From JANSWY01 sp038525605 (GTDB taxonomy: Bacteria; Bacteroidota; Bacteroidia; Cytophagales; Cyclobacteriaceae), in contig JBCBHL010000421.1 of NCBI GenBank assembly GCA_038525605.1, positions 1-6,213 on the forward strand: a DNA stretch of 6,213 bases, read 5' to 3'. Positions 5,988 through 6,213 of this stretch are shown piece by piece. The position numbers were made by a program, and so were the translations under genes. The first letter of the stretch is position 1. The number at the start of each line of letters is the position of its first letter. Under the pieces are notes generated by a model that had not been told where the DNA came from, searched no databases, and saw nothing but the letters and a program-made list of their open reading frames with translations.

Positions 5988-6213
5988 ATGAAAAACATAA
6001 TGATAACAATCGTGCTATCCGGATTGGCTTTTTACAATTTGCACGCTCAGAACACAGCGGGACAGACAGATTCAGTCAATTCTATTGTCATCAGTTGGTC
6101 GATTGGGAGTCCGGTTCCTTCTTTTCCTATCGCTGGAAATGTCAATACTGCCTCTCACAATACCAGTCACAGAACGATCGAACCTGAAAAGGAAATGATC
6201 AATCCGAATCTGG
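5988..6213 (+). CDS. Exported protein, N-terminal 75 residues only; probable operon partner
   Basis: ATG at 5988 begins one base after the TAA stop of the surface-protein gene (TAATATG), which suggests co-transcription and translational coupling. The first 20 residues (MKNIMITIVLSGLAFYNLHA) form a signal peptide, with cleavage before QN. The mature start (QNTAGQTDSVNSIVISWSIG, then SPVPSFP) loosely recalls the '..SVSWSIGEPV..' segment of small Bacteroidota secreted proteins that carry a C-terminal type IX sorting domain and often follow repeat-rich surface proteins. That comparison is from memory and weak. The frame is open to the right edge, so length, sorting signal and function cannot be seen. 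Confidence 0.82.
   Translation, partial: MKNIMITIVLSGLAFYNLHAQNTAGQTDSVNSIVISWSIGSPVPSFPIAGNVNTASHNTSHRTIEPEKEMINPNL

Overview
The window looks like chromosomal DNA of a Bacteroidota bacterium (Cytophagales/Saprospiria-like). This is inferred from AT-rich spacers, starts without Shine-Dalgarno sequences, signal peptides ending in ..FAQ/..HAQ, and a secreted protein whose N-terminal domain (PQKFNYQALAQDSTGNPI...) and tail-fibre-like repeats (VGIGTTTP, IRFADGT.QTTA) are typical of that phylum. No rRNA, intact tRNA, transposase or CRISPR array is present.

Layout. (1) Positions 1-1307, minus strand: the first 435 codons of a large gene that runs off the left edge and begins with GTG. It has no signal peptide and belongs to no family I recognise; the N-terminal half is Ala/Gly-rich and the C-terminal half is helical. 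(2) Positions 1308-3349: about 2 kb without a convincing gene between two divergent genes, unusually long for a bacterium. It holds a possible tRNA 3' remnant, a 14-bp-stem hairpin beside a perfect 14-nt palindrome, a plus-strand terminator-like hairpin, a strong minus-strand intrinsic terminator that may end a roughly 60-nt small RNA, and a 12-unit tandem array of ~40-bp repeats. Each array unit pairs a GC-containing box with an A/T hairpin. (3) Positions 3350-5986, plus strand: an 878-residue secreted, repeat-rich, probably cell-surface protein. It has two blocks of about 10-11 'NTFIG..AG...TTG' repeats, each closed by a GDF...RG...GIRFADG linker, then two tail-fibre-like motifs and a beta-rich C-terminal domain. 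(4) From 5988, one base after that stop codon: the start of another exported protein, cut by the right edge and probably in the same operon.

The right-hand pair is likely a two-gene surface-protein operon. The left gene is divergent and has no visible functional link to it. The most unusual item is the 2259-2740 array: interior units are well conserved, edge units are decayed, and a 122-bp three-unit block is duplicated. It is not a coding repeat and not a CRISPR. Its function cannot be read from the sequence; it may be a satellite-like array, a protein-binding array or a transcribed hairpin array.
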